Shown here in pieces: positions 13,505-26,838 of a stretch of DNA of 64,000 bases. Origin of the DNA: Liolophura sinensis (taxonomy: Eukaryota; Mollusca; Polyplacophora; Chitonida; Chitonidae); assembly GCF_032854445.1 (NCBI RefSeq), contig NC_088304.1:13839704-13903703 (forward strand), written 5' to 3'. The notes beneath the pieces were generated by a model, which saw only the letters and a program-made list of their open reading frames with translations, searched no databases and was not told where the DNA came from. The translations under genes and the position numbers were made by a program. Each line of letters starts with the position of its first letter. Positions within the stretch are counted from its first letter, which is position 1.

Positions 13505-16162
13505 AACACATCAGTATATAGGTGTACATTCCATGTATTAATTTGTAGACTATATGGTCCAGTTCAACACTTTGACTGTATTCTGACCGCAGTACAGATC
13601 TGCACATACACAACCATTCATGCAAAATAACATAGAACGTCCGTCTGATCAGGCATAAAATTAGTCAGTATACATACAATACAATAAACACACCTCTGCG
13701 TGATGAAATTGCATGACCGGGTAATTTCATGCTCCAATGAAATCTATGTCCCGACTGCATCTTATCAAATACAGGTGTAAAAAAAAAATGTCATGATCGA
13801 GATGTCAAGCGACATGCTCCAGGTAAGTCAGATGGTTATCAACAGGTATGGGTAATCATCAATTAAACGAAAATGCACACTGACAATATTCAACATTTCA
13901 CACAAGGTACCTTAAGTTCCAAAATGGCAGAAACTTTATTTTAACCCTGCAGGGCCATATCTCAAAGAAATTTTCACCTGTATGTGTTGCTAAGGTCAAA
14001 ATATTCAAAAATCATTAGATGATCACAGCTGAATATGAAGTCATCTAATGCTTTTGATCAAAGATTTGACAAAATGAATACACATAAATCCATGAATAGA
14101 TCTGATTGAAATTCAAAAATCAATTTGCATAAATAATAAAACTGGGATGGGGGAGTAATCAAGACCTGTACAGAGCAAAACTGTTGTCCAAAGCAACTAA
14201 TATTCTGCATGCTGAACTAATCCTCAAGACAAACCTGTCATAATACAGGCTTGTCCTATTTGTTTAGAGATCATAAAAATTAATTAATTTTAACCAAGCA
14301 TTTTAACTGCTGACATTTACGACGCCTGTCATGTTTATGGGTAAGGGAATCTACAATGCCTCAAGTAACCACCAACCTTCGTCAAGTACCTGACAAACCT
14401 TCTGTCCAAATTAGCTAACGTCTGGATTTGAGCCAGCGGCCACAAGTAAATTAAGTCTCACCGAAAAATAGACATATATTTTACACAATGGGGGACGTCC
14501 ATTTCATTCAAGATGATCAGTATATTTTACACCTACATGTAGGCGTAGGTACAATAAGTTCCACCTGCAGACAAAACAAAACCTAAAAATTGAGGCTTTA
14601 TGACAGAATTCTAATACTGAAAGGTGACAAGAGTTGTTCCCCTTTAGTGCACATGTAAATGAGTATCTTCTTATATCTTTAACGCAAGAGTTTTGTATTT
14701 AAAAAATGACATGATAGAATTGGTAAATCATAATCTTCGAGGAAAATTCAGGACAGGTTTTTTAGTTAATGCTAGATAAATATACAGTGCACTCGCGTGA
14801 TATGTATATAAAAGCCACATGTCTCAAGATGATACCAGCAAAAATATCCCCAAAATATCGACACTCAACACTACATTTTACCTCCAAATAACGGTCATTA
14901 AATATCACTTTCAGAGTTGAAACTTGGACTGATTTTTTCAAGTGGAATATCATCCTGCCTTTCAAACAGAAACCTCAAAATATCTTTCTGAGGTCAATAA
15001 AACTCTCAGACACGAAACGATTAAGTTGCAGTCGTGGATAAAATGTTACCTCCTGTACATGGATTAGAATGATGAAATATCTCACAATAGCAAGATATAT
15101 GTATACAGGTAAGTACAAGACGTAAACTGTCCGGGGGTAGAGAGAGGTCAGTTAATTGCCGTCTCTCACTATCTTACTTCTCCTGCTGGTTGGGACAGTT
15201 GCAGGAACAGCACTATTGGTTGTGTCGTTGTTGTTTTTTTTTTGTATGTATGAATGTATATAGCTTCTCTTTTCAAACTACATGGTGCTTTATCTTGTTT
15301 CATATATATCAATGTATTTTTGGATTAGACTCTGAAGTACATGTTTCCTAGATGTTTTTTTTCTCTGTGAAGTCCTTGCAGAAAAACAGTTTCATTGTAA
15401 ATTGACTGAGCTACCTTTGATAAATATTACTCTTATTATTAAACATAAATTTCTATTAAAATAATAATTAACAAGTCGAACTGCTGCATCATGTAATTGA
15501 TTAGTAATCATTTTTTAAACTTTTAGACTGTTCTTACATCATACTGATAAACACATACAAACACACCTGGACTTACCTGGTACTACCTACACATGTACCT
15601 TGATCCTTGTCGTTAGTGACATTTTCTGTATAAAGGTATACGTACCTTAACATTACAAGTATTAAACCTCTACCACAATAATTTCTTAGTTCTTAATGTT
15701 CAAAGTACATCTGGGCACATGTAACGACCAATTACATGTAGCACACTTATAGAGTTACCAGTTTGTTCTTGCATGATGCACTAACACATACCTAACCTAA
15801 TGGGACGTGATAGGATAGCTGATAATAGCCAGCATGATATATTATTGCTCAGCTAAACTTCAGGCAATTCTAAAAAAAAAAAACAGGTCTGTTTGGCATA
15901 ACCTTAATGACCCATTAAAATCACACTAAATAAATTTCTGTTGACATCATGGTAAATTTTTCATTTTTAATTTCTTAACTGCTAAATTTCTTATTATTTC
16001 TTATTATTAAGGCCACACTGTTTTATTCTTTTTTTGACTGGGAATCCCACTTCATTGATATTTGTATTCTGGGTATCATTTGTCCAAAGTCAATGAAAGT
16101 GTGCAAAAAGAAAAAAAATGGGGGGGGGGGGGGGAGGTAAGAAAGATTTAAAATCAGGTTGG
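12553..16162. other. Non-coding, with TA microsatellite
   Basis: Contains a pure TA run (13451-13500), a diverged MITE family 2 copy at 14865-15012, and no coding-like frame. The frame at 13356-13625 is built on the TA run. A G run lies at 16120-16134. Confidence 0.5.
14865..15012 (+). mobile_element. MITE family 2 copy
   Basis: Contains TTTTACCTCC, ATATCATCCTGCCTTTCAAAC and TCAATAAAACTCTCAGA, shared with copies near 20.0, 35.7, 52.3 and 58.3 kb. Confidence 0.65.
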
Positions 16163-16303
16163 GTAATACCCCCAAACCTGCGGATGGTCATGGGTTTCCC
16201 CTGGACTCTGCCCGATTTCCTCCCACCATAATGCTGGCCGCCGTTGTATAAGTGAAATATTCTTGAGTACGGCATAAAACACCAGTCAAATTAATAAATC
16301 AAA
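16163..16303 (+). mobile_element. SINE-A, 5'-truncated
   Basis: Body from ACCTGCGGATGGTCATGG to the ACACCAGTCAAATTAATAAA tail; no tRNA head. Confidence 0.85.
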
Positions 16304-16707
16304 TACCCCCAAACCTTTTTTTAAGTATGGCCTAAGCATGGACGTGAAAATTCATTAGACTGAATTGTAGGTGTTAAGATATAAATGAGGTTCTCCGTCC
16401 AAAGTTCTCAGGTGTCCAGTTATTTGACCTATTTAATTAAATCTCCCTTTAATCTGACAAGTAGACAGGCACCAGTATAGTACTGTACATGTACATTAGA
16501 TAAACACATATGTTACGCAGCCTAGTCAGTGAACAATCTTACACAGAACATTCTTGTCATCCTGACCATATACATGTCACACCCAGGTTTTTGAGCCTCG
16601 ATTTCCTTTGATTTGACCAGGAATTGAACTGCTAACCATCAGAGTGACGTGAGTGTTATTAACCCATATCCTTATCATCAGTTTTTTTTTTCTTGTTGTT
16701 ACAATAA

Positions 16708-17068
16708 TTAGTTAGTGAGTGAGTGAGTGCTTGGGGGTGAACGTCGTACTTAACATTTGTTCAGTCATATGACGACGAAGGAATCCTTAGTGCGTATGCA
16801 ATGTGCCTCCTTGTTGCAGGACGGATTTCCAACGTTCTTTTATCTAGTGCTGTTTCACACAGACGACTTACTGAAGGCACGTAAGCCGCCCCACAGGAGC
16901 CATTATACTGATACCAGTCGTTGCACTATCCCCTTAATGCTGAACGCCAAATGAGGAAGTTACAACTTCCTCTTTTTTGAAGATCTTGGGTGTGAACCGA
17001 TCATAGGTTTGATCTTGGATCTACCGCCCCCAAAGCAAATGCTCTACCAACTGTGCTATCTGGGCTGG
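16708..17068 (-). mobile_element. SINE-B, near full length (antisense)
   Basis: On the minus strand it starts CCAGCCCAGATAGCACAGTT, a tRNA-like A-box region (TAGCACAGTTGGTAGAGCA). On the plus strand it ends in GTGAGTGAGTGAGTGCTTGG with the CAGTCATATGACGACGAAGG motif. A second copy lies at 56270-56635. Confidence 0.85.
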
Positions 17069-17086
17069 TGTTACATTAATTAGATC

Positions 17087-17194
17087 AGCAACATCTGTAA
17101 CATCCAGGTAAATAGCAACATCTGTAACATCCAGGTAAATAGTAACATCTGTAACACCCAGGTAAATAGTAACATCTGTAACATCCAGGTAAAC
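17087..17194. repeat. 27-bp tandem repeat, four units
   Basis: Units of AACATCTGTAACATCCAGGT plus AAATAGC/T, abutting the SINE-B head. Confidence 0.95.
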
Positions 17195-20100
17195 ATACAT
17201 GCAGCCTTAATCCTTTACAAATCTGCACAAGCAAGTGCCACTCAGTTGTTCAATGTATGTATTACATGCACTTTCTACAACACAGATACATTAGACACTG
17301 TTGCACACAAAAACTGGTCAAAAGAGGAGTTTTCACCACAAAACTTCATGCAGCTCATGTATAATTAATTCTTGGCTTGACACCTTTTTTTTTTTTTTTC
17401 ACATTTGATGTCAAAACTCAGCCAGTTCAGCTGCACAGATGGTCGAACCATACATGGAATGGAAACTTAGTAACACTTTGACATTGTGTGTGGGAGGGGG
17501 TGGGGGTGGGTGGGGGTGTGGGGGGTGCGGAAATAACACCCTGAGAAGAATCCAGGCTGAAATCATATTTATGCACCATAAATAACATTAGTCATTAACT
17601 ACACTCTGGTGCTAGCATTTGGTCAAATTGTTCAAGGCATCATTTATAATATTACATAACTGAAAACAGATTTCTTCACATGAAATTCACCCGATTCAAT
17701 TCATGCAAACATATGGTGGCATCTTACAGCGCCACTATGGGTGAAAAACTTAAAATCTCATACTTATATACACATACAAGTACAAGGATTAAGGGCCTAG
17801 ACATATACACTTAGTGTACTGAATACAGGCATTCAGTATCTACAAGCACTCTGGTATTATATATCTCTGGTGCGCTCAGCACATTCCCAAGCTGCAGTAT
17901 GATAAGTCAACCTGTTGTAAGGATCGTAGGAACGAATCGTACGAAAAATGTTTACGTTCCGCCTAACACAACTACTATCAAGATTGAATGGAAGTACGCT
18001 TAGGGCCGCTAAAACCCAATTTCACGTAATACACATGTAAAATCTGTGGAAGGACATGTAAACCACAGCAAAAAGCCAATATCCTACCTATTTTCCGCAC
18101 GCCTTGCAAGCTGTTACGAAACTTTCCCGAAAAACTGCCCTAAGGTAACATGGATGAAGCCAACAAAAGATGATGCAAAGTGAATGGCAACTGAGTGATA
18201 TACCCTCCAATCAACAGCTACAGCATGCCACTCCAAGCAGGGTAGGTGGGTAAAAAAGAAAAGAAAATAACCTCTGCCTCATGTTCCAGCCTTCTGCCTG
18301 AGACAAGCCTGTAGTACAGACGTGATAGGTATATCCCTACTGATGGTCTTAGCCTCAAGCCAGTACAAACCAAACTTCAGCTAGTACAAGTACATGTCTG
18401 TCTGTTTGTTGTTGTGTCTAAGGTTAGGGGGGGTCGGGGTGAGGGGTAGGGTAGGGTGGATGGTTATGTATAGTACCTTTACCACTGAGCTGAGGTCAGC
18501 ACATTTCCAGATGCACCTATCATCATGACCATTAAGGAACCATATCACTGTATGTAAGCTGTAAGGGCACTAGTTCATCTGGTATGGTTTGAAGGATGCT
18601 AAAACTTGAAAATCCAGTATATTGCAAACTTGGAGAAGGAATTATCATATCATATATATCCAGACATTTTTGCTTGGTTCTTCCCCCAAACACAAGGATG
18701 AAAATAAAGAAAAACAAAAAAAATGACAAAAAAAAAATAATAATAAAAAAAATTAATATGTGAACAAATAAATAAATAAATAAATAAATAAAAATGATTA
18801 AACTGAACTAGAGTATTGCAATACTTTCAAATCTGGAAAACTGTAAACATAAAGATTGAATGTGTTCAAATTGAGAGGCAGTATATATTTCTTTCAGGAG
18901 AAAAAGGGTATTTGAAAATATTTTTGTATGATGGGTATTTAGGACCGCAATTTGGTATATTTCTTCTTTACATAATAATGTTCTAAATCAGGATGTGATG
19001 CATGTCTAAAAAATATATTTGAGTGTAAATTAGTTTTTTACATCCAAACAAATGAATTTAATCTGAATTCTGATAATATTTATGAATATATTACAAATAT
19101 AAATATAATCAGGTTGAACACATTTAACCAAAGTCTAGTGCAAATATATTTATTAAACGTGTTTTACATCCCCATTTATAATATTATTACACACAGACTA
19201 TATATACCAATTTGTGGTCCCAAATACCCACCATACATTAATATTTACAAGTCTCTTTTTCCCTAATTTAAAGAAAAGTAAAAAAAAAAAACAAAATATT
19301 AAAGACCATAGTTACAACTACCTTTTTGCACTCTTTGCACTCTGAATTTTATGTAATTTTTTTGTCTTTTTCACCTTTAAGATAAAGACATTTTACCTAC
19401 ATACGTACGTATATTTATGTAAATATATAAATTAAAGCTAGCATTTTATTTGTGGCTTATCAAAAACGGGTCTTCATACATGTACAATGTATATGCAACT
19501 TATTAAAGCTAACATTTTATTTGTGGCTTACCAAAAATGGGTCTTCATACAGTGTATATGCCGCCTAGTTCAATCACAATCAGTTTTTGGAAAAACATCT
19601 TCTGGTATACAAGTGCAGCTGTATATGTGTATATATAGAGAGCCCAGTGTACATGTGGAGAGACAAGAGACATGTCCCACGCGAGATCTTACTTAGCAAC
19701 GATTATTCTACTCTCATCTTTCAGCTGTGATGGCTCATGTCACCGGTTTCCTGTTTTCGATGTACAGGTTTTTTTTTGTGCATCAGTTTAATCATATTCT
19801 GAAGTCAAAAACCTGTGGTTGGTTTGTGATAATGTGGCCACTGTACACTTGAACACCTCAAATCGGATCTTTTGTTTAGGTACACCTTATATATATATAT
19901 ATATATATGCAAATTAAAGAAATCAAAGAAATCAGTACATGCTTAAAGCAAACAATGTCAAACTCCCATGAAAAATGAATTTAAAATAAAATTTCATAAA
20001 ATATTACTTCTGGTGCTGAAAGTTAAATTTTCCCAGTAATAGATCATCTGATTTTCCAAACAAACTTGAAAGCACCTTTCTAAAATCAATACAACTCTCA

Positions 20101-20507
20101 GAATAAGTCCAAATGAGCATCATTGGTTTTGCGTCAAAATTTTTAGTCAATTACCATTCTTTTAGGCCAGTTTGAAAAGATCCGCATACATGTAACAAAA
20201 CTTACTTAGGAATATATGCTATAAAGCTATACACTGATGTGTCACTTCTGGAATTACAGGAACAAATTCTTGTGTGTTCAGTGTAATATCATACCGGGAG
20301 CACTGAGCTTTGAACTGCCTTGCTACACACATGGTTCTTTAGAGCGTATACCCTGATGGCAAGAGATTGGTTTCCAGATGTACCTTTGAACAAAGTCATA
20401 TACACCTACCCAACTAGAGCACTACTGTGTTATAAGGGTGGTCTTTATGAACTGGTAAAAAGCCTGCATGTGGAGTGAAGTTCACTTAGCCATATACAGA
20501 TAATATG
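17195..20507. other. Non-coding, AT-rich
   Basis: G-rich tracts near 17490-17525 and 18425-18460, an AAAT run at 18768-18792, a duplicated ~60-bp stretch at 19435-19500 and 19500-19560 (TTAAAGCTAACATTTTATTT), a TA run at 19888-19908, and a weak MITE family 2 copy at 20017-20110. No coding-like frame. Confidence 0.5.
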
Positions 20508-21020
20508 GGCGCTTCTCTCACCTATGGGAATGGCTAGAAAAGGAGAAGGTGAGAGATAACCTGGCAAGGTACATGCATGATGTGGGCTCTTCTCTCACCT
20601 ATGGCTAGAAAATGAGAAGGTGAGAGATAACATGGGAAGGTACATGCATGATATGGATGCTTTCTCCCACCTATGGGAATGGCCAGAAAATCAGAAGGTG
20701 AGAGATAACCTGGGAAGGTACATGCATGATGTGGGCGCTTCTCTCACCTATGGGAATGGCTAGAAAATGAGAAGGTGAGAGATAACATGGGAAGGTGCAT
20801 GCATAATATGGGTACTTCTCTCACCTATGGGAATGGCCAGAAAATGAGAAGGTGAGAGATAACATGGGAAGGTACATGCATGATATGGGCACTTCTCACC
20901 TATGGGAATGGCTAGAAAATGAGAAGGTGAGAGATAACCTGGGAAGGTACACGCTTCTCTCACCTATGGGAATGGCCAGAAAATGAGAAAGTGAGAGATA
21001 ACATAGGAAGGTACATGCAT
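20508..21020. repeat. ~77-bp minisatellite, about seven units
   Basis: Units contain CTTCTCTCACCTATGGGAAT and GAGAAGGTGAGAGATAACAT. The inner GAAGGTGAGAGATAAC / TCTCTCACCT pair is partly palindromic. A 67-codon frame on the minus strand is repeat-derived. Confidence 0.95.
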
Positions 21021-22726
21021 GTAGAGGGAACCAAAGATGCTGGATGATATATTCTGAGAACTATCCCAGATCACAACCAGAAATTGTAGTATGACCAGAA
21101 AACAACAGAACAATCTGCACAGGATAGGTAAATTGTAAATATTACAAAGCCTATAGTTTTGGACTTCGTGATGTATGAACTGCCATGTTAGCCAAACTAG
21201 TTTCTGAAGCTTAATGTGCTGTGCAAGCCTTTAAAAGAAGGTATATCCAATCTTGAACAAAATCACTTCTGGTCTGAATTTCTATGGATATAAAAATGTG
21301 TCAATAACAATAATCTTAAGATTTCATAAAGAAATCATGAAACCTTACACCTGAACTTTGTACCTTAATTAGGCCACTTTTAAATAATTAGCAAGTTTAT
21401 AGATCACCTGTGAGGAAAGCAACAAAGATTATTTAAATCCTTAATGTTTAACACACTTCTAAACAGGATTGCTACCTTCTGAGTGCAATTCACTCAACTT
21501 TTGTTGCAGGTGTATTTCAAAATTTCATGCAATGCACTAGCATGGTTGAAAGAGATAGTGTTTACAATGTAATGGAGACACAGGGTCAACACCCTTGAAA
21601 TAACTGGTCAAGGTCACTGAAAAACAAGACCATTCTTCTACATGACTAGGACCTAAATGACACCAATGACCTTAACAAAATAAGTCCAAGGTCACTGAAA
21701 ATGAACAGCATTTTTTTCCAATCCCAAGGGATGCAACTGGGATATAAGTTTGGTAAACGTACATGGCTGAAAAAGATCCGTGACAAGAGTGCTTACAAGA
21801 GTATGGATGAACTGATGGAAGGTGACTGGTTTTAGAAGGTTTGATGTGCACATGGCATTAATTACATGTTGAACCTAACATCACTGAACTGCAGACAGAA
21901 GTTAATTACCTCCATCAGCAACTCTTTGGCAGATAAGAATCTTCAGAGTTGTGGGTGCATGAAGCCAGCTGCCATGGCAGCCATGCTGCTACCTTCACAG
22001 GGACTGTATATACAAATCCTGAGATAGCCATTAAATGTTTGTAGATATCCTCACTTTGCGAAAGAAAAGAAATCACACCTTAAACAACTGCATAAACGCA
22101 CCTGCTTTGAAAATTCCATATCCACTGCAACATGCTGTAGAAGGAATATCATATTCTTACTGAGAAATCTTGGAATAGACATTTTAAATCATGACACATT
22201 GAAAGAATTAAATGCATAAATTTATATAAGTTTGACAAAGAGTGCATGATGTACATAAAAAATGATTCTAAAACAGAGATATATGTATAAAAGATCAACC
22301 AGCTTCTGAAAGAGTTCAGAGATGATAAGAGATCAATCTTTTTTGAAACAGTGAGGTACAAGAAGTTGTATCTGGAAGTTGGTGATCATTCAGCTATCAG
22401 GGTCATATCTAGAGCAATTTTAGTTCTGGAAAAGTTTGAGCTCCCAAACTGTTGGGCACCCAAAGTAATCAAGCTGTATTGAAATTAAAAAGTAACTCAA
22501 ACAAAAAATATGATGGTTTTCATCAGAGTCCATCCATTCAAAGACATAAAAGCTTTGGGAAAGCATCAGGTGGAGCTGTACTTTAAAAAAATTTCTTCAT
22601 ACATGGTAAAAATGTAACCTTTAAAGTTTTGGAACAGAACTTTCGACCTCTTTTGTAACAGAAAACTATTGTAATTTACACACAACAAAACTCATGTACC
22701 TATGCAGGAAATTCAAAAAGGGCAAG
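21021..22726. other. Non-coding; one weak candidate terminal exon
   Basis: Mostly AT-rich. A small GC-richer patch at 21943-22003 could be a minus-strand terminal exon (see findings). Nothing else supported. Confidence 0.35.
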
Positions 22727-22881
22727 TAGCAGGCTGCAGGCAGCTGTCTACCCCTGTCCCCGTAGCAGGCTGCAGACAGCTGTCCACTGCCGTCCCCGTA
22801 GCAGGCAGCAGACAGCTGTCTACCGCTGTCCCCGTAGCAGGCTGCAGACAGCTGTCTACCGCTGTCCCCGTAGCCGCCTTC
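22727..22881. repeat. 36-bp minisatellite, four units
   Basis: GTAGCAGGCTGCAGACAGCT plus GTCTACCGCTGTCCCC. The period is a multiple of three, so an open frame runs through it. Confidence 0.95.
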
Positions 22882-25800
22882 TTTGAATATTCTTACTTTT
22901 TAAATCCATAGTAATAGTGACATAATTACTTTCAGTTCAGCCGCCTACTTTTGAACTCTGACCTCCTTATCCAATTCTAAATGAAAACCTTGTGCGTATG
23001 TCATAAGGCAAACTTCTATTATGAAAACGAAGCTGTTTGGATTTCCCAAGGAAAAACAATTTAATTAAATAACTAGGCCGCATTTAAACAGTGACCCAAC
23101 TATATAAATGTGGACCTCTTGCAAATAAAATGTTTTTAAGCATAAATATACAAAATACATCAAAGCTGCCTGTAACAATTAACAAAACAGGTCAGGACAA
23201 CCTGCAAAAACAGGTTTTGTTTTCATATTTGTTTTTCAAAACAGAATATAGGACAATTGCGAGAATGATGAATGTATTTGTTTTAAATAATCAGTAAACA
23301 GGGATTTTTTTGTAGAAAACAGCTTAAAATATGTACCTTAATACCTAAGCTAGTTTGGAGCGTATGTATCAGACAATTACACAGCTTATCTAAAAGGTTT
23401 AAATGGAGTCAAACCAATTAAAGCACTGAAAACAGAGCATCATTTTGTATCAAGTAATTATCAAACTGAATTGTTTAAGTTTGAAGTCAAAGTAAAGAAA
23501 TACCTATATCTTTTCTAATAGATCACATGTTTTGAAAGATTGAAACTGATTCATTCATATATATATAAATTAATTAACAGATTTTATTACCGGCTAGAAG
23601 TTGTTAATAAACCAATATGATAATGTAGTATGTACAGAATTCATGATATTTCTGGCAAATCTTAGAGATATTATTCTTCATACCACAGTACAGACGATAC
23701 AGGCATGCAGTACTTTATTCACAGACACTAAAAAACATTCATAAGAACTTTGAATAATAATAATAATAATAATATGACATAATTTACCAATCAATGGACC
23801 ATGCTGTATCTTACTTACCACATCCATGTTGCTAAGGTGTCACTATACTAAAATGTCACAAATCAGTAAAAATCCATTTTACCTCCCACCATATATGTAT
23901 TTTGCTATACCATATACCCCTGCTGATAAGTGCAGTGGATGTGGGGTAGGGCTGACAGGGTACAGATAACATCTCTTGCTATTACACAGACCAGTGTGTT
24001 TTACCATCACCCAAGGAACACAGGGAAGATGCTAGTCTGTCTTCAGTCAACCCTCCAGCTACAGGACTGTCCATCACACGAGGCTCACGATGGGGGAGAC
24101 TCACTTAAGTTTGTCTGAATTTATTATTATTTTTTAACAGCTTTGCTTTAATTCATGTGGTTTATTCTAACTTTAAAGGTTTTATATTACTATATGTGTT
24201 AGTCAATATACAAATACTTCCATGTTTGTGACAATGTTTTTTTTATTTTCTATACCAATATCCATGCATGTATTATATTGTAATAGAAAATACGAACTAT
24301 ATTTTTTTATACTCACCATTGTGTAATACATGAAACTGTCAATGTGTTTGGATAAAAAATGGTCTTCATTGGATATTACATGTACATATATGTAACATAA
24401 ACATTTTGTGGAGCATGGCTCACTGATAACATACATGTACAAAACGCCTCGGAACAAACATAAACATTTTGTGGGCTAAGAGGAAAATAAGTGCTTTTTA
24501 AGTCTTTTTTATGAGCAATACACTTTCTTCCACCTCTTCATAAGTTTGAAACTTGATATTTTGAAAGACATTCAAAAGATGCTTTTTAAGGTGATGTTTT
24601 GATAATAACAAATCCCCCCCCCCCCCCCCACCCCCCACCCCTTGAGGACCCCAATGACATGTGCATCTCAGATGGCCAGGGTAATAGACAACACATGGAC
24701 CAGGCAGAAATCTGGAAATGTTCTGTTATCCCTATAATCTCAGATTAGGTCAGCTCCAAACCTATCAAAACAACAGGAACGGACCAGCTCATTTTGAAAA
24801 TTAGGAAATTAGGAAAATGTTGAGTTGCAAATCAGAGTTTATATTTTTAGTAACAAATGACTAAAAAAGTTGTCTGTCAACATGATACGCAACAGTAAAG
24901 GACTCGAAAATGTTGTCAGCTGTCTCTGGCTAGATATGCAATGATAAACTGCGTATGTATTTGCATTTAAACCTTGGGCAGGGGGGTAAGTCAACGCACA
25001 CTTCTCCGAGCAACACTGTTTACCTTATAAACGCAGATGTACAGGCTTTGCTAAATGGGAGATCTTCAGTATATGTACTGCAGGCAATTGGCAAGAGAAA
25101 GTTACCTGTGATCTTATACATGTAGGCACAAATCGATTTTTCTATCATTTTCCTCATACTTATCGTTTAAATCACAATGTAGATGTACAAATATATGTGC
25201 ATAATAGAGGTAGATTATGGAACCTAGAAGTATGCATGTTACTCTAGATGCGACATATATGTAGTCAATCTATACTAAACTCCCCACCCCCAACGCCAAC
25301 CCCAACCCCAACCCCAGGGTAAAAAAAATGTATGTTGGTTACACCATCAAGATGACCCTAACTTGAAATGGGAAAATTTTAACAACAGACCCCCCACCAA
25401 CCCCTCCCCACCTCCGGAAAAAAAAAACAAAAAAAAAAACAAAAAAAACAAACAAACACAACAAATTCACTCCTGTATTTTATCATGTGCAAGATTTTGA
25501 GTTCAAGTGTACACCTTTTACACGGCAGTCAGACATATGGGTTTAGGAAACGGGGATTGCCAGGCATCTTTGCATCCACCATGTATGTACCCCGATCAGC
25601 CTCCTGGATTAAATGCCAGAGCTGAATCAGCAGAGAGCTGAGTTCAAGGGAACTGCCTTAGAGCCCTGACAGTTCGACAAGACAGCGGGTTTCATGGTCT
25701 AGTCACCCTGGACCCAGGTATGATTACATGTACTAACCAATACATCAACTTGCATGTAGGTTTGTTCACAGCTCTCTTGAAGAGGATCAGGGGGGATAAC

Positions 25801-26188
25801 TCCATGAATTATTCTAACATGGCATGTACATGTCAATGGATAGTTAGACTGGTGTCAGATATATTTTGTAACACTGTACACACAGAGTTGGTCAAGCCCT
25901 TCAGTTTTGGCATACACATAGATGTATGCATAACGCTTCACAGTGTTATACAGTAAATGCATGCGGGACAAGACTGGTACTCCAACATGCATGATGTCTG
26001 ATTTATAGCAGGTTTAAACATGTATAAATTCCTTGTGCAGCAGGATGTAATTGTCAGATTCTTGCAGGGTCTTAAGTTACAGGCCAGTTCATACAAACTC
26101 CGATCTTACTGCCTAGTAAATACAGGCAATACATGTAAATTTTTCAAGGACGTTTTTGGATCCCGTGGGGTGGAGTTGGTGTGAAGTA

Positions 26189-26363
26189 GGGCCCGGTGTC
26201 ATGAAACTTCTTAAGTTATTTTACTTAAGCAACATAATACTATACTTATGAAGTATTTGATTTAAGTTTTGTTGAGAAACACTTCATTCTGGACTTAAGA
26301 AAAAAACTCTGACTTAAGCAATTTACTTAAACAACTTAGGAAGTCATGTGAAACTGGCCCCAG
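26189..26363. mobile_element. MITE-like element with long TIRs
   Basis: Left end GGTGTCATGAAACTTCTTAA and right end AACTTAGGAAGTCATGTGAA then ACTGGCCC are imperfect reverse complements; the interior has further TTACTTAA repeats. No coding capacity. Confidence 0.7.
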
Positions 26364-26693
26364 GACTTCAAGTCATTGTTATGTCATGAATGAATTGTAG
26401 CCTAACATCTACACTGTTACAATGTTGTATCACTTTATATTGTACCCCCCCCCCCCACCCACCCCCCCATTTAATCTGAAATCAAGGTCCTGCTGTGTCA
26501 AGATCTTGCTGCAGGGCGTTTGACTGGTCTCCATTAAAGTGTATCTGCACCCAGTATACATGTACATCACCCATGTGTAGATAGATGAAAGACATATTTG
26601 AAAAGTATTGGCTACATGTAATACAATAATGTGTACATATTTTGATAAATGTAGCAATTATCTAGGGCTATCTCCAAACTATGTATTGGGTAA

Positions 26694-26838
26694 CATCACA
26701 AAGTTTCTTTGTGGATAGCAGATTCATTTGGCTGATCTTTCAATGTACATTCTAACATAGTTATCAAGCATGAGAAGATTAGAATGTACATCAGCAAAAT
26801 TAATCAGAAGTTGTTATCCATAAAGAAACTTTTGTGAT
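26694..26838. repeat. Fold-back element near GTAT microsatellite
   Basis: ATCACAAAGTTTCTTTGTGG ... ATGTACATTCTAA on the left mirrors TTAGAATGTACAT ... AAAGAAACTTTTGTGAT on the right with small indels; short loop of about 25 bases. Confidence 0.75.
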
